The notes under the pieces are model-generated. The model worked only from the letters and a program-made list of their open reading frames with translations, ran no database searches and was not told the origin of the DNA. A program made the translations under genes and the position numbers. From an uncultured Bacteroidales bacterium (GTDB taxonomy: Bacteria; Bacteroidota; Bacteroidia; Bacteroidales; UBA11471), in assembly GCA_947593515.1 (NCBI GenBank), contig CANQDQ010000008.1, forward strand, positions 20,792 to 84,791: 64,000 bases of DNA. The letters are read 5' to 3'. Below, piece by piece: positions 1-9,057 of this stretch (position 1 is its first letter; each line of letters starts with the position of its first letter).

Positions 1-1
1 G

Positions 2-178
2 AAAGCAAACGACGGAGCCACGCCGTCGCTCAAAAAACTCATTGAGGAGGACAAATACGGAGACATCTATTTCGGCATCAAACTGGGATATAAGAATATC
101 GGTTTCAACGGGCAATTCTATACATTTCCTTATTTCTTGACATTCCTGCTGAAACGCTATTTAAGAGAGCGGAAATAA
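2..178 (+). CDS. C-terminal fragment of an unrecognised protein
   Basis: An open frame enters from the left edge and ends at TAA 176-178, giving 58 residues. The fragment is rich in Tyr, Phe, Lys and Arg and ends with a basic tail (KRYLRERK). I see no family signature in this short piece and assign no function. The stop is followed about 80 bases later by a strong intrinsic terminator on the same strand, which supports this being the real end of a + strand gene. The 5' part lies outside the window. Confidence 0.55.
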   Translation, partial: KANDGATPSLKKLIEEDKYGDIYFGIKLGYKNIGFNGQFYTFPYFLTFLLKRYLRERK

Positions 179-260
179 GGCAAAATGCCGTCGAGTTCGA
201 GGTGTCTGCCGGCAATGCCGTGCGCCCCCTCTCGGTAACCGAAATCGATATTTTTCTCGA

Positions 261-295
261 AGCCACCCGACCGACGGTCGGGTGGCTGTTTTTTT
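261..295 (+). terminator. Rho-independent terminator of the upstream + strand gene
   Basis: A perfect 12-bp GC-rich stem (261-272 pairing with 276-287) has a three-base loop and is followed by G and seven T residues. The T tract lies on the + side only, so it serves the gene ending at 178. It does not serve pgeF, which converges from the right. Confidence 0.85.
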
Positions 296-304
296 GACAG
301 TGTT

Positions 305-1162
305 TCAACGCAAGAGAATGCCGGAAACGAAACGGCCGAACAGTTTTCCGCCGGCACGGCGCGAGGAGAAAAAGAGGTCGTTGCGGTGGCAGGTGCAGAT
401 GCCCGCCGTAACGATATGTTCGGGCAGCACGCCTGCCGAGAGCAAATCGAGGCGGTTGGCAGCGCACAAATCGACATGATGCCGGTTGGCTGCGCCTCGT
501 CGAGGCGTAATAACCGTATCCCGAAAATCGGGATAGGCAGCGACAAAATCGGCAACTACCTCGTCGCCCACCTCGAAAGCGGATTCGCCGATAGAGGGAC
601 CTATCGCCGCATAGATGTCGGAGGGGTCGCAGCCGCAGGCGGCTTGCATCGCACCGACGGTGCGGGAGGCAATGCGTCCCACCGTACCGCGCCAACCGGC
701 ATGGGCGGCAGCCACCACGCGGCGCCGCGCATCGTAATAGAGCAGCGGCACGCAGTCGGCGGTGGATATGGCGACGCACACGTCCGTCATGCCGGTAACG
801 AGGGCATCGACTTGCGACAGGTATTCGCCCTGCCGTGCGGTGTCCCATGTAAAATATTCGGGAGTAATGATTCGTACCTCATTGCCGTGCACCTGTCGGG
901 GCTGCACCAACCGCTCGGGCGGAATAGCAAGGGCTTCGCACAGGTGCGCCCGCCGCGCCAAAACAGCCGACAAGTCTTCGCCGGAATGACGACCCAAGTT
1001 AAAGGTGGAAAAAGGGTTGGCAGGCTCGACCCGCCCCCGCGTCGTAACGAAGTGGGTCAATCGCTCGAAAGCATCGAATGTGCGGAAAGTGCAAACGTCG
1101 ATTTCAGGCGCCAGACGGCGCAGCACGATTTCAGGCGTTATCGTCGTCCCAATCGTATTCAT
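305..1162 (-). CDS. pgeF: Peptidoglycan editing factor / purine nucleoside phosphorylase (YfiH/LACC1 family)
   Basis: The product of about 285 residues belongs to the YfiH/PgeF/LACC1 family, formerly called multicopper polyphenol oxidases. Characterised members have purine nucleoside phosphorylase or adenosine deaminase activity, or prevent mis-incorporation in peptidoglycan. The family's zinc-binding His/Cys/His set is visible: His in VHGNE (about residue 92), Cys in STADC (about 137) and His in AAHAGWRG (about 154). The frame is open upstream to 1246, but that part lies inside obg and is not family-like. ATG at 1162 is chosen; ATGs at 1177 and 1186 are alternatives. The gene overlaps the 3' end of obg by about 30 bases, so it is the last, translationally coupled gene of the hpt-adk-obg-pgeF operon. 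Confidence 0.9.
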   Translation of the reverse strand: MNTIGTTITPEIVLRRLAPEIDVCTFRTFDAFERLTHFVTTRGRVEPANPFSTFNLGRHSGEDLSAVLARRAHLCEALAIPPERLVQPRQVHGNEVRIITPEYFTWDTARQGEYLSQVDALVTGMTDVCVAISTADCVPLLYYDARRRVVAAAHAGWRGTVGRIASRTVGAMQAACGCDPSDIYAAIGPSIGESAFEVGDEVVADFVAAYPDFRDTVITPRRGAANRHHVDLCAANRLDLLSAGVLPEHIVTAGICTCHRNDLFFSSRRAGGKLFGRFVSGILLR

Positions 1163-2237
1163 CGTAATTCGCTTCATCATCGCCATCGTCCTCCATGTGC
1201 GCGACATCGAGGTTGCGATGCACGGGTGTCGCCGTGCGGACGGCATCGCTGTCGATAGCCTTCCACAAACAATCTTTCAATTCGGCAATGCCCTGCCCCG
1301 TAACCGACGATATGTAGACGACGGGCACATCGGAGGGCACTTTCTGCCGGAGGGCGGCGAGCAATTCATCGTCGAGCATATCGCACTTGGAAACCGCCAG
1401 TATGCGCTGCTTGTCGAGCAGGTCGGGGTTGTAGGCGGTCAATTCGCCCAAAAGTATTTCGTACTCGCGACGTATGTCGTCGGCATCGGCGGGCACCATG
1501 AAAAGCAGCACGGCGTTGCGCTCAATGTGGCGGAGGAAACGCAAGCCCAAGCCTTTGCCCTCGCTCGCCCCCTCGATGATGCCGGGAATATCCGCCATGA
1601 CGAACGAGCGGTTTTCGCGATAGGAAACGATGCCCAGATTGGGTTCCATCGTGGTAAAGGGATAATCGGCAATTTTGGGCTTCGCCGCCGAAACGGCAGC
1701 CAGCAGGGTGGACTTGCCGGCGTTGGGGAATCCCACCAGCCCGACATCTGCCAAGAGTTTCAACTCCAAAACGACCGCCCGCTCGATAGAAGGCTCGCCG
1801 GGCTGGGCGTAGCGCGGCGTCTGGTTGGTGGCGCTGCGGAAATGCCAGTTGCCCAATCCGCCCCGACCGCCTTTCAGCAATATGGTTTCTTGTCCGTCGT
1901 CGGTCAGTTCGCAGAGGTATTCGCCCGTTCCGGCGTCGAAAACGACCGTTCCGCAGGGCACTTCGATCACGCGGTCTTCGCCGTCCTTGCCGGTGCTGCG
2001 GTTCGCCGTGCCCGGCTCGCCGTTTCCGGCGTACACGTGGCGCTCGTAGCGCAGGTGCAGCAGCGTCCAATAGTTGCGGTTCGCCCGCAAGATGATGTGT
2101 CCGCCGCGCCCGCCGTCGCCGCCGTCGGGACCGCCTTTCGGCGTGTATTTCGCCCGATGCAGGTGCGCCGAGCCGGCACCGCCCTTACCGGAGCGGCAGT
2201 ATATTTTTACGTAATCGACAAAATTCGACTCTGCCAT
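1131..2237 (-). CDS. obg: GTPase Obg/CgtA (ribosome assembly)
   Basis: This 368-residue protein is the conserved Obg GTPase, which acts on the large ribosomal subunit and in stringent or cell-cycle control. The glycine-rich N-terminal Obg fold (about residues 1-155) has the expected GGDGGRGG motifs. The G domain follows, with P-loop GFPNAGKS (169-176), DIPG (216-219) and a base-recognition motif SKCD (283-286) in place of NKxD. The C-terminus is a short acidic tail rather than an OCT domain, as is common in Bacteroidetes. The frame is open to 2288, but the start at 2237 ([10 protein letters not shown]) matches the family. It lies 80 bases downstream of adk and overlaps pgeF. Confidence 0.96.
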   Translation of the reverse strand: MAESNFVDYVKIYCRSGKGGAGSAHLHRAKYTPKGGPDGGDGGRGGHIILRANRNYWTLLHLRYERHVYAGNGEPGTANRSTGKDGEDRVIEVPCGTVVFDAGTGEYLCELTDDGQETILLKGGRGGLGNWHFRSATNQTPRYAQPGEPSIERAVVLELKLLADVGLVGFPNAGKSTLLAAVSAAKPKIADYPFTTMEPNLGIVSYRENRSFVMADIPGIIEGASEGKGLGLRFLRHIERNAVLLFMVPADADDIRREYEILLGELTAYNPDLLDKQRILAVSKCDMLDDELLAALRQKVPSDVPVVYISSVTGQGIAELKDCLWKAIDSDAVRTATPVHRNLDVAHMEDDGDDEANYDEYDWDDDNA

Positions 2238-2317
2238 ATCATTGAAATTCGTGGCAACAAAGATAAGGGTTTGCCGCGACACGGGCAAATCCGGAGAGGG
2301 GATAAAAGAAGAAGCGG

Positions 2318-2893
2318 TTAGAGACAGGCGGAAAGTTCGCGCGCTATTGCCTCGAAAATGGCATCGACGGCGCCGGTGCCTTTGATGGCGCGGTATCTGC
2401 CGCTCTCCTTGTAAAAATTCTGCAAGGGGGTCGTCTGGGAGTGATATACGTCAAGACGCTTCTTTATGGTTTCGAGGTTGTCGTCGGAGCGACCGGACAC
2501 CTGTCCGCGTTTGAGCAGGCGGTCGATTAATTCGGCTTCGCCCACTTCCAGCCCGACAACCGCCGACACGGCTGTACCCCGCTCCGCCAGCAGCGTGTCC
2601 AACGCTTCGGCTTGCGGTATCGTGCGCGGGAATCCGTCGAAAATCACGCCGTTGCGTGTTTCTGGTATCGTATCCAACAGATTAGCAAGCATTTTTATGA
2701 TAATGGCATCGGGCAGAAGCTGTCCTTTGGAAATATAGCCGTCGGCTATTTTTCCCAACTCGCTGCCCGCCTCTATCTCCTTGCGCAGGAGTTCACCCGT
2801 AGAAATATGGTAAAGACCGTATTTCTCCACGATTTTTTCGCTCTGCGTCCCTTTTCCGGAACCCGGAGCACCGAAAATAACGACATTCAACAT
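2318..2893 (-). CDS. adk: Adenylate kinase
   Basis: The 191-residue enzyme catalyses ATP + AMP = 2 ADP in the cytoplasm. The N-terminus carries the P-loop GAPGSGKGT (8-16), followed by the AMP-binding segment HISTGELLR and DGFPRT near residue 85. The lid is the short form without a zinc-binding insertion: [10 protein letters not shown] follows the second Arg helix, and the total length fits a short-lid enzyme. It is the second gene of the hpt operon, 39 bases after hpt. This order is typical of Bacteroidales. Confidence 0.97.
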   Translation of the reverse strand: MLNVVIFGAPGSGKGTQSEKIVEKYGLYHISTGELLRKEIEAGSELGKIADGYISKGQLLPDAIIIKMLANLLDTIPETRNGVIFDGFPRTIPQAEALDTLLAERGTAVSAVVGLEVGEAELIDRLLKRGQVSGRSDDNLETIKKRLDVYHSQTTPLQNFYKESGRYRAIKGTGAVDAIFEAIARELSACL

Positions 2894-2932
2894 AATTTAC
2901 CTATTCTTTTTTACCGATTCTTCTTTTGAAAA

Positions 2933-3469
2933 TCAATCGTCTATAACATATATATCTTTCAGGTTGCGACCCTGCTCGTTGTAATCGAGACCGTAACCGA
3001 CAATAAAATCGCGGGGAATGCGGAACGCCGCATAATCGACGGCGAAATCGTAGCGCAGCGATTCGGGCTTGAAAAGCAGCGCGGCGATTTTTATGCTCTG
3101 CGGACGGCGCTCACGCAACCGCTGCAACAAGAAGTGCATGGTCGTACCCGTATCGACGATGTCTTCGATAAGCACCACCGTGCGGTCTTGTATATCGACC
3201 CGTATATCCTGTATCACCTCCACGCTGCCGGTCGATGCCGTACCGTCGTAGGAACGCACGCGCATAAACTCGACTTCGCACGGAAAGTCCATCGCCCGCA
3301 GCAAGTCGGCGGCGAAGATGAACGCACCGTTCAACAACACGACAAAAAGGGGATTTTTTCCGGACATATCGGCAGCCATGCGGAGAGCCAACTCCCCGAC
3401 TTTCTCCGCAATTTTCTCCTGCGGAATGTAGAGGCGAAAACGCTTGTCTCCGATACAGACCTTATCCAT
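2933..3469 (-). CDS. hpt: Hypoxanthine phosphoribosyltransferase
   Basis: The 178-residue product salvages hypoxanthine or guanine to IMP or GMP using PRPP. The PRPP-binding loop VVLIEDIVDTGTT is at residues 98-110, and the purine-contacting segment with FIVGYGLDYNEQGR lies close to the C-terminus. The frame continues upstream to 3589, but ATG 3469 is chosen because the protein then begins like the family and an AAGAAAG purine stretch precedes it. It is the first gene of the hpt-adk-obg-pgeF operon, with a TAnnTTTG box about 24 bases upstream of the start. Confidence 0.95.
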   Translation of the reverse strand: MDKVCIGDKRFRLYIPQEKIAEKVGELALRMAADMSGKNPLFVVLLNGAFIFAADLLRAMDFPCEVEFMRVRSYDGTASTGSVEVIQDIRVDIQDRTVVLIEDIVDTGTTMHFLLQRLRERRPQSIKIAALLFKPESLRYDFAVDYAAFRIPRDFIVGYGLDYNEQGRNLKDIYVIDD

Positions 3470-3492
3470 CTTTCTTACACTGAAAACCGATG

Positions 3493-3500
3493 CAAAAGTA
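3493..3500 (-). promoter_or_regulatory. Probable -7 box of the hpt operon
   Basis: On the minus strand this reads TACTTTTG, a match to the Bacteroidetes -7 element TAnnTTTG. A clear TTTG -33 element at the usual spacing is not seen; CTTG occurs nearby. Confidence 0.5.
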
Positions 3501-3618
3501 ATCATTTCAACCGAAAAAGACAAGTTTTCAAAACATTTATACCAATCCTCTTTCGTTTTCCCGACAAAATGACGGAATGGTAGAGTCAACCGGCAAGTGC
3601 AACATTACAAAAAGAATC

Positions 3619-4980
3619 TTATAATAATTCTGTCATATACGCAGGCAGGCAAATAATATCCTTGTCTTTTCGTAAATCTTTGGTATAGAGCAGATACCTG
3701 TAAAGCGTTCGTTCTGAAAATTTTTGTTGAAATTTATCAAGAGATTTATGTGAATTATATCCGGAAGATTTAACTTCAATCGGGCATATCTTATCTTTAC
3801 GTGAAAGCAGGAAATCTATCTCGTAACCACGAATCGTTTTGTTTTCTTCCTCTTTATATATTTCTTCTTTGAATGTATAGTAAAATAATTCATTGCCGGC
3901 GCTTTTCAGCATTTGAGCTATTACATTCTCGTATATATATCCCAAATTCGTACTAAGTTTATCTGAAAGAAGTTTTCGGTATATCACGTTATCTGTATAG
4001 TCTCTGTCCATGAAAGCAAGTGTAACGAATAATCCTGTATCGGCAAGAAACATCTTAAAATATTCGTAATCGGCATGAAGGGAAAATCCTACGCTTGGAT
4101 CATTGGCATGATAGGCAAAGTTTACCGTCATGGAATCCTCCATATCCATCAATAGTTCACTAATCCGAGCAGCTGTTGCATTCTCAATCACACTTCCCAC
4201 CTTATAGCGTGTCGTATTACGAGAGAGTTCTGTCGGAATCGAGGTAAACAATCGTGAAATACGACCTGTCGGGTCGATTTTCCGGAAATCGTCGATATAA
4301 AGTTCAAGAATATTCCGTTTTACCGCATCTATGGCTGAAAAATCATTCGATTCGAGGTACGCATTTACCGCCTGCGGCATACCGCCGATAAGCATATACA
4401 ATCGGAAATTGCGCATCAAATCACGATTGACGGCCTCTCCCAACGGCTTGAGGTTTTGATACGAATACCGGATCAATTCATAGATCTGAGTTTTATCAAC
4501 AGCCCACAAAAATTCTTCATAATCAAGCGGATACATAGTAATACGTGTCTCTTCGCTGGGTATCACGATACCTTTTACATTTTTTTTGATAGAAAGTAGC
4601 GAACCGGTTTCTATGTAGTCATACCGGTGGTCTTTTACCAGATGTTTGATTGCTTGTCGGGCCGGAGGATACAATTGTACTTCATCGAACACAATGACCG
4701 AGTTTCGGTCATGCAACGATACGTTGAATAGCGACTGAATCCGTAGAAAGAAGTAATTCAAATCTGAAATATGGGAAAACAATTCTCTGACCGCATCATC
4801 AGCTATCGAAAAATCGATAATGATGCAGGATTCATATTCCCGCCGAGCAAACTCCTCGACAATTGTCGATTTCCCGACCCGACGTGCTCCTTTTATCAGA
4901 AGTGCTGTCTGTCCATCGCTTTCATTCTTCCATTGGAGCATTTTTTTGTAGATTTTACGCTTGAATATTTTTTCAGACAT
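3619..4980 (-). CDS. AAA ATPase with DUF4143 C-terminal domain
   Basis: This 453-residue protein belongs to the widespread AAA_14/DUF4143 family, whose role is unknown. It has a P-loop GARRVGKST (31-39), Walker B VIVFDEV (Asp99, Glu100), and a C-terminal nuclease-like segment EIDFLL (387-392) followed by IEVKSS (401-406), which resembles the PD-(D/E)xK core. The frame is open up to 5076; that extension is made of 11-residue repeats coded by 33-bp DNA repeats, so ATG 4980 (MSEKIFKRK) is preferred. The gene is an orphan, visibly more AT-rich than hpt and the NAD(P)HX gene beside it, which suggests acquisition by transfer. A defence or toxin-like role has been speculated for such families but is not shown here. 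Confidence 0.85.
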   Translation of the reverse strand: MSEKIFKRKIYKKMLQWKNESDGQTALLIKGARRVGKSTIVEEFARREYESCIIIDFSIADDAVRELFSHISDLNYFFLRIQSLFNVSLHDRNSVIVFDEVQLYPPARQAIKHLVKDHRYDYIETGSLLSIKKNVKGIVIPSEETRITMYPLDYEEFLWAVDKTQIYELIRYSYQNLKPLGEAVNRDLMRNFRLYMLIGGMPQAVNAYLESNDFSAIDAVKRNILELYIDDFRKIDPTGRISRLFTSIPTELSRNTTRYKVGSVIENATAARISELLMDMEDSMTVNFAYHANDPSVGFSLHADYEYFKMFLADTGLFVTLAFMDRDYTDNVIYRKLLSDKLSTNLGYIYENVIAQMLKSAGNELFYYTFKEEIYKEEENKTIRGYEIDFLLSRKDKICPIEVKSSGYNSHKSLDKFQQKFSERTLYRYLLYTKDLRKDKDIICLPAYMTELL

Positions 4981-5017
4981 ACCTTGCAGTTTTTTATTCG
5001 GACGAAAATAAACATTT

Positions 5018-5090
5018 TGTCGGAAACAGCAAAATGTTTTTCTGTTTTTTTGTCGGAAAACACGAAATGTTTTCACGCGAATTTGTCGGA
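5018..5090 (-). repeat. 33-bp-period tandem repeat upstream of the AAA ATPase
   Basis: The heptamer TGTCGGA occurs at 5018, 5051 and 5084, exactly 33 bases apart. The first two units are similar along most of their length, both carrying a (C)GAAATG / AAAATG block and TTTTC. The third keeps only the start. Because 33 is a multiple of three, the repeats stay in frame with the ATPase and would encode 11-residue units (KTFRVFRQKNR, KTFCCFRQNVY) if translation began at 5076. Confidence 0.7.
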
Positions 5091-5244
5091 ATCAAGGATA
5101 TCTATGCTATTTTTTCGTCGTCCTAAAAAATATATCCGGCCAAAATCGTTCCTTAATTAGAACTTTCAATATAGGAAACTTTTCTGATTCAGGAAAATGA
5201 CGGAATATTTCAGCACATCTGTTCCGTCTTTTCAAAAAATCTTT

Positions 5245-5252
5245 TATCTTTG
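5245..5252 (+). promoter_or_regulatory. Probable -7 box of the NAD(P)HX repair gene
   Basis: TATCTTTG matches TAnnTTTG exactly, 40 bases before the chosen ATG at 5293. No convincing TTTG is found at the -33 position. Confidence 0.5.
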
Positions 5253-5292
5253 TTTGTCGATAACTCCGTTTCAACAGCAGAAAAATTCAGGC

Positions 5293-6813
5293 ATGAAAAT
5301 ATTTACGACCGACATTATCAAAGAGATAGACCGCTACACGATAGAGAACAAACCCATTGCGTCGGTCGATTTGATGGAACGCGCGGCGACTGCCGTCGCC
5401 AATGCCATTGCCGCCCGTTGGGGAAACGAGCGCCGCATTACGGTGTTTGCCGGTACGGGCAACAACGGCGGCGATGCTTTGGCGGCAGCGCGTCTGCTTG
5501 GCGAAAAAGGCTATGCGGTCGAAACCTATCTTTTCAATCCGTACCGGCGGCTGTCGCCCGACTGCGAAGCCAACCTCGAACGGTTGAAAGCTACGGGCGC
5601 AACCGTGCACGAAATCGTCGAGGAATTTACGCCGCCCCGCCTGTCGCCCGACACGCTCGTCATCGACGGGCTGTTCGGCTCGGGACTGAACCGCCCCCTC
5701 GAAAAAGCCTATGCCGCATTGGTACAATACCTCAACGCCTCAGGCGCAACGATAGTTTCTATCGACATACCGTCGGGTATGGCGGGCGAAGACAACGGCG
5801 AGTACCGGCGGCAGAACATGATACACCCCGCCCTCACGCTCACGCTGCAATTCCCCAAACTTTCGTTTTTCACGGCGGAAGAGACTCCGCTGTGCGGCGA
5901 ATGGGAAATGCTCGACATCGGGCTGCACCCCGACTTCATACGGGAGAAAGAGACGCCCTATCACTACACCCTGCCCGAAGAAGCGGCAGGCGAATTGAAG
6001 CTGCGTCCGCGCTTTTCCGACAAATACGACTACGGCCATCTGCTCGTCGCAGCCGGCAGCCGCGGCATGATGGGCGCAGCGGTAATCGCCGCCCGCGCAG
6101 CCCTGCACAGCGGCGCGGGGCTGGTAAGCCTGCACACTCCCGCCTGCGGCGAAACAATCGTACAGACCGCTCTGCCCGAAGCGCTCTTTTCCGCCGACCG
6201 GCACGCCAGCCACATAAGCGACGTACCGACGACGCGACGGTACGATGCCGCCGTCATCGGTCCCGGCATCGGCCGCCACGACGACACGCGATACGCCCTC
6301 TCGCAGCTGCTGCCGCGCCTCTCGTGTCCGACGGTGCTCGACGCCGATGCGCTGAATCTGTTAAGCGAAAGCCCCGTCTTGTTCGGACAACTCGCCCCGC
6401 AAACGATACTCACGCCGCATCATCGGGAGTTCGACCGTCTTTTCGGCGAAAGCGCAACACAATACGAGCGGCTGCAAAAGGCGCGGGATATTTGCCTGCG
6501 GCATAATATCATCATCGTGCTGAAAGGCGCCTACACCGCCGTCGTGGCAGGCGACGGCTCCGTACATTTCAACAGCACGGGAAACGCCGGCATGGCAACC
6601 GCCGGCAGCGGCGACGCCCTCGCCGGAATCATCGGGGCTTTGCTCGCCCAACACTACACGCCGCTGCAAGCCGCCACATTAGGCACCCTGCTGCACGGCA
6701 TGGCAGGCGACCTCGCCGCACGGGAGGAATCGCAGGAATACGTTACCGCCGGCGAAATAATCCGCCACCTCGGGCAGGCATTTACCCAACTGCATTCATA
6801 CAGAAATCAATAA
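5293..6813 (+). CDS. nnrD: Bifunctional NAD(P)HX epimerase / ADP-dependent dehydratase
   Basis: The 506-residue protein fuses the two NAD(P)HX repair activities, as in E. coli YjeF. The N-terminal NnrE epimerase domain (about 1-215) shows GTGNNGGDAL (54-63) and a SIDIPSG motif. The C-terminal NnrD dehydratase domain (about 225-500) shows VIGPGIG and the NAGMATAGSGD nucleotide-binding signature of the ribokinase-like fold. The pair restores hydrated NADH/NADPH. The frame is open to 5197, but ATG 5293 (MKIFTTDIIKEID) matches the family start. A DUF4831-like gene follows after 9 bases, so the two are probably co-transcribed. Confidence 0.94.
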   Translation: MKIFTTDIIKEIDRYTIENKPIASVDLMERAATAVANAIAARWGNERRITVFAGTGNNGGDALAAARLLGEKGYAVETYLFNPYRRLSPDCEANLERLKATGATVHEIVEEFTPPRLSPDTLVIDGLFGSGLNRPLEKAYAALVQYLNASGATIVSIDIPSGMAGEDNGEYRRQNMIHPALTLTLQFPKLSFFTAEETPLCGEWEMLDIGLHPDFIREKETPYHYTLPEEAAGELKLRPRFSDKYDYGHLLVAAGSRGMMGAAVIAARAALHSGAGLVSLHTPACGETIVQTALPEALFSADRHASHISDVPTTRRYDAAVIGPGIGRHDDTRYALSQLLPRLSCPTVLDADALNLLSESPVLFGQLAPQTILTPHHREFDRLFGESATQYERLQKARDICLRHNIIIVLKGAYTAVVAGDGSVHFNSTGNAGMATAGSGDALAGIIGALLAQHYTPLQAATLGTLLHGMAGDLAAREESQEYVTAGEIIRHLGQAFTQLHSYRNQ

Positions 6814-6822
6814 CTCAAAAAT

Positions 6823-7929
6823 ATGAAACGTATCATACCCCTACTCGGATTGTTTCTCGCGTTAGACATTGCAGCGCAGGAAACCGTGAAAACGACCGCC
6901 AACAAATTCAACGGCTACGGCATCGTGTACTCGCTGCCGACGACCGCCATCGACTTGCAAGTAACAACCACCCGCTCGGTGGAAAAGGTGGGACCTTTCA
7001 GCAAATACGCCCAAAAATATTTAGGCGTTGCACCGACGGTTACACAAAACCGCACTGTCTGGACTATGGACAAAGTAACTGCCGTTCCCAAAGGCATACC
7101 CGACCCCGAACAACAATATGCCATACAACTGAAATCGGGTAATCAAACGGCATTCTACCTGACACCCGACGGACTGCTGGCAGGCATAAACGTGAAACCG
7201 GAATGCAACGACCCACACCCCCATGCGCCGAAAAAAGGGCATAAATACACCGACGCAGAAATGGCGCAACTCTATACGGAAGATATGCTGCTCATGGGCT
7301 CCACCGCCAAAATGGCGGAGGCGGCAGCCAAACAGATCTACGCCATTCGGGAATACCGGCTCGACCTGCTTACCGGCAATGCCGACGTGCTGCCGACGGA
7401 CGCTTCTCTGAAAATCATTCTTCGGGAGATGGCTCGTCGGGAAGCTCTTTTGACAGAACTTTTCATGGGGTCGGCAGAGAAAAAGACAATAGTGAAACAC
7501 GTCGTATATATGCCCGACACCGCAGAACAGGGCAATCGCATCGCGTTCCGCTTCTCGGAACACAACGGAGTAGTCGGCACGAAAGACCTGTCGGGCGAGC
7601 CGGTGTATGTCGCCGTAACGCCGACACGGGAGGGCACCGCACCGACCAACAGTAAAGGACGCGCCGTTGCCCCAAGCAAAGGCTCGCTTGCCTACACCAT
7701 ACCCGGATATGCCGACGTGAAAGTTTCGTTCAAGGGCAAAACGCTTTTCAACGAGAATCTTCCATTCGCCCAACTCGGCGTAGTTTACGGACTCGACGCC
7801 TCGCTCCTCTCCGGCAAAAACCGCATGGAAGCGCGCTTCTGCCCGCAGACGGGTGCGCTGCTGAATATCTCGACGGTAGGGACAGACAAGACGGAACAAA
7901 CCAGCAAGCCGGTGCCGACTGCGAATTGA
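6823..7929 (+). CDS. Exported DUF4831-like protein
   Basis: This 368-residue protein begins with a signal peptide (MKRIIPLLGLFLALDIAAQ, cleavage near residue 19). The rest is a soluble, beta-rich sequence resembling DUF4831, a Bacteroidales-restricted family of unknown function. A Lys/Asp-rich segment with HPHAPKKGHKYTD lies near residue 130. The region about 265-285 (TPTREGTAPTNSKGRAV) is a linker rich in Thr, Pro, Ser and Gly. It starts 9 bases after the NAD(P)HX gene and ends before a bidirectional terminator, so it is the last gene of a two-gene unit. I cannot assign a function. Confidence 0.75.
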   Translation: MKRIIPLLGLFLALDIAAQETVKTTANKFNGYGIVYSLPTTAIDLQVTTTRSVEKVGPFSKYAQKYLGVAPTVTQNRTVWTMDKVTAVPKGIPDPEQQYAIQLKSGNQTAFYLTPDGLLAGINVKPECNDPHPHAPKKGHKYTDAEMAQLYTEDMLLMGSTAKMAEAAAKQIYAIREYRLDLLTGNADVLPTDASLKIILREMARREALLTELFMGSAEKKTIVKHVVYMPDTAEQGNRIAFRFSEHNGVVGTKDLSGEPVYVAVTPTREGTAPTNSKGRAVAPSKGSLAYTIPGYADVKVSFKGKTLFNENLPFAQLGVVYGLDASLLSGKNRMEARFCPQTGALLNISTVGTDKTEQTSKPVPTAN

Positions 7930-7960
7930 TTTCAAAAAAATTTCTTCACCCGTAAAAAAC

Positions 7961-7993
7961 AAAAAGGTCGCGCTTTGCAGCGCGACCTTTTTT
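7961..7993. terminator. Bidirectional terminator between the DUF4831-like gene and galM
   Basis: A 9-bp stem GGTCGCGCT / AGCGCGACC (7966-7974, 7979-7987) with loop TTGC is flanked by five A on the left and six T on the right, so it can terminate both converging genes. The same hairpin occurs at 26615-26647. Confidence 0.9.
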
Positions 7994-8019
7994 GTTCTAT
8001 CGTCCATATCCATGCGACC

Positions 8020-9057
8020 TTATCCGACGACGGAGAGTCTATACAAAGTAGTATAGTGATACGGTTTATCCGGAGAGACGAGAGTCGGCGGAAATTCTTT
8101 ATGATTCGGAGCATCGGGATAGCCCTGCGCTTCCAGACAGAAACCTTGCAAGGGTGCGTATTTATACCCCTGTTTCCCGATTATCTGCGAAGATAAATAT
8201 CCGGCAGAATAAAACAGGACACCGGGGTATGAAGTAAAGACATCGAGTTTCCGTTTCGAGGTCGGTTCGCATACACAGGCAGCAAACTTTATTTTGCCAT
8301 TTCGATGATAGGGCAGAATATAATAATGGTTATAGCCCTTGTTCCAAATGAGCTGCTGCGAGAGTGTTTCCAAACCCTTTCCAATGGATTTTCCGATTCG
8401 GAAATCAAATTCCGTTGTCGCAACGGGACGAATCCGTCCGGAAGGTATAAACTCCTTATCCGTATCGAGTATATATGCCGACGGTATTTCAACGCAGTGC
8501 TGCAATACATCACCGTGCCCCGCCAGATTGAAATATGCGTGGTTGGTTAAATTGAGTATGGAAAGCCGGTCGGATACAGCATCGAAATCAATACACACCG
8601 TCCCGTCGGAAGTAAAACCATAAGAAACCGTTACGTCGATATTTCCCGGATACCCGCCTTCCAAATGAGGAGAATGGAGACGGAACACGATTTTATCGTC
8701 TTCACGGCTTCCATGCCAGATTTTGGAATGGAAACCTGAAAATCCTCCATGATTGGTATTTTTCCCGTCATTCTTTTCCAATGTATAGCTTCGACCGTCC
8801 AACGAAAATGAAGCGCGACCTATGCGGTTGGCAAAGCGACCGACAACCGCCCCCATATAACAATCGTCCTGCAAATAGTCCGCCGGAGAAGAATAGCCCA
8901 GTAAAATATCGGAGTAACAGCCGCTGCCGTCGGGAACGACCCACGACAGCCATCTTGCGCCCAAATTGCTCACTTCGATATAAGAGCCGTCGGGGCGTGA
9001 GAGGCGATAAGCCCGAATCTGCTGCGTGTCATTCATACCATTTTCCGTTAAAAGCAT
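8020..9057 (-). CDS. galM: Aldose 1-epimerase (galactose mutarotase)
   Basis: The 345-residue protein is a GalM-family mutarotase converting beta- to alpha-galactose. Expected residues are His103 (NHGG), His173 (NLTNHAYFNL) and the general-base Glu309 (GFCLEAQ). The segment normally reading Tyr-Asp-His is GYNHYYIL here, with Asn243 in place of the substrate-binding Asp. No signal peptide is present, so it should be cytosolic. ATG 9057 has a GAGGG stretch upstream, but that stretch sits inside a 17-18-bp hairpin; ATG 9036 (MNDTQQIRAY) is an equally plausible start outside the hairpin. The gene ends the alpha-galactoside operon, matching release of galactose by the two alpha-galactosidases upstream. 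Confidence 0.9.
   Translation of the reverse strand: MLLTENGMNDTQQIRAYRLSRPDGSYIEVSNLGARWLSWVVPDGSGCYSDILLGYSSPADYLQDDCYMGAVVGRFANRIGRASFSLDGRSYTLEKNDGKNTNHGGFSGFHSKIWHGSREDDKIVFRLHSPHLEGGYPGNIDVTVSYGFTSDGTVCIDFDAVSDRLSILNLTNHAYFNLAGHGDVLQHCVEIPSAYILDTDKEFIPSGRIRPVATTEFDFRIGKSIGKGLETLSQQLIWNKGYNHYYILPYHRNGKIKFAACVCEPTSKRKLDVFTSYPGVLFYSAGYLSSQIIGKQGYKYAPLQGFCLEAQGYPDAPNHKEFPPTLVSPDKPYHYTTLYRLSVVG

Larger units (their letters stand above)
4981..5292. other. Intergenic region between two divergent genes
   Basis: These 312 bases separate the minus-strand AAA ATPase from the plus-strand NAD(P)HX gene. They hold the 33-bp-period repeats (from 5018) and the -7 box of the + strand gene (5245-5252). 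Apart from possible in-frame upstream starts of the two flanking genes, no additional gene is seen. Confidence 0.6.

Noticed and set aside
386..1258. A 290-codon + strand open frame opposite pgeF.
   Set aside because: pgeF is recognised by its His/Cys/His residues and operon position; the opposite frame shows no domain.
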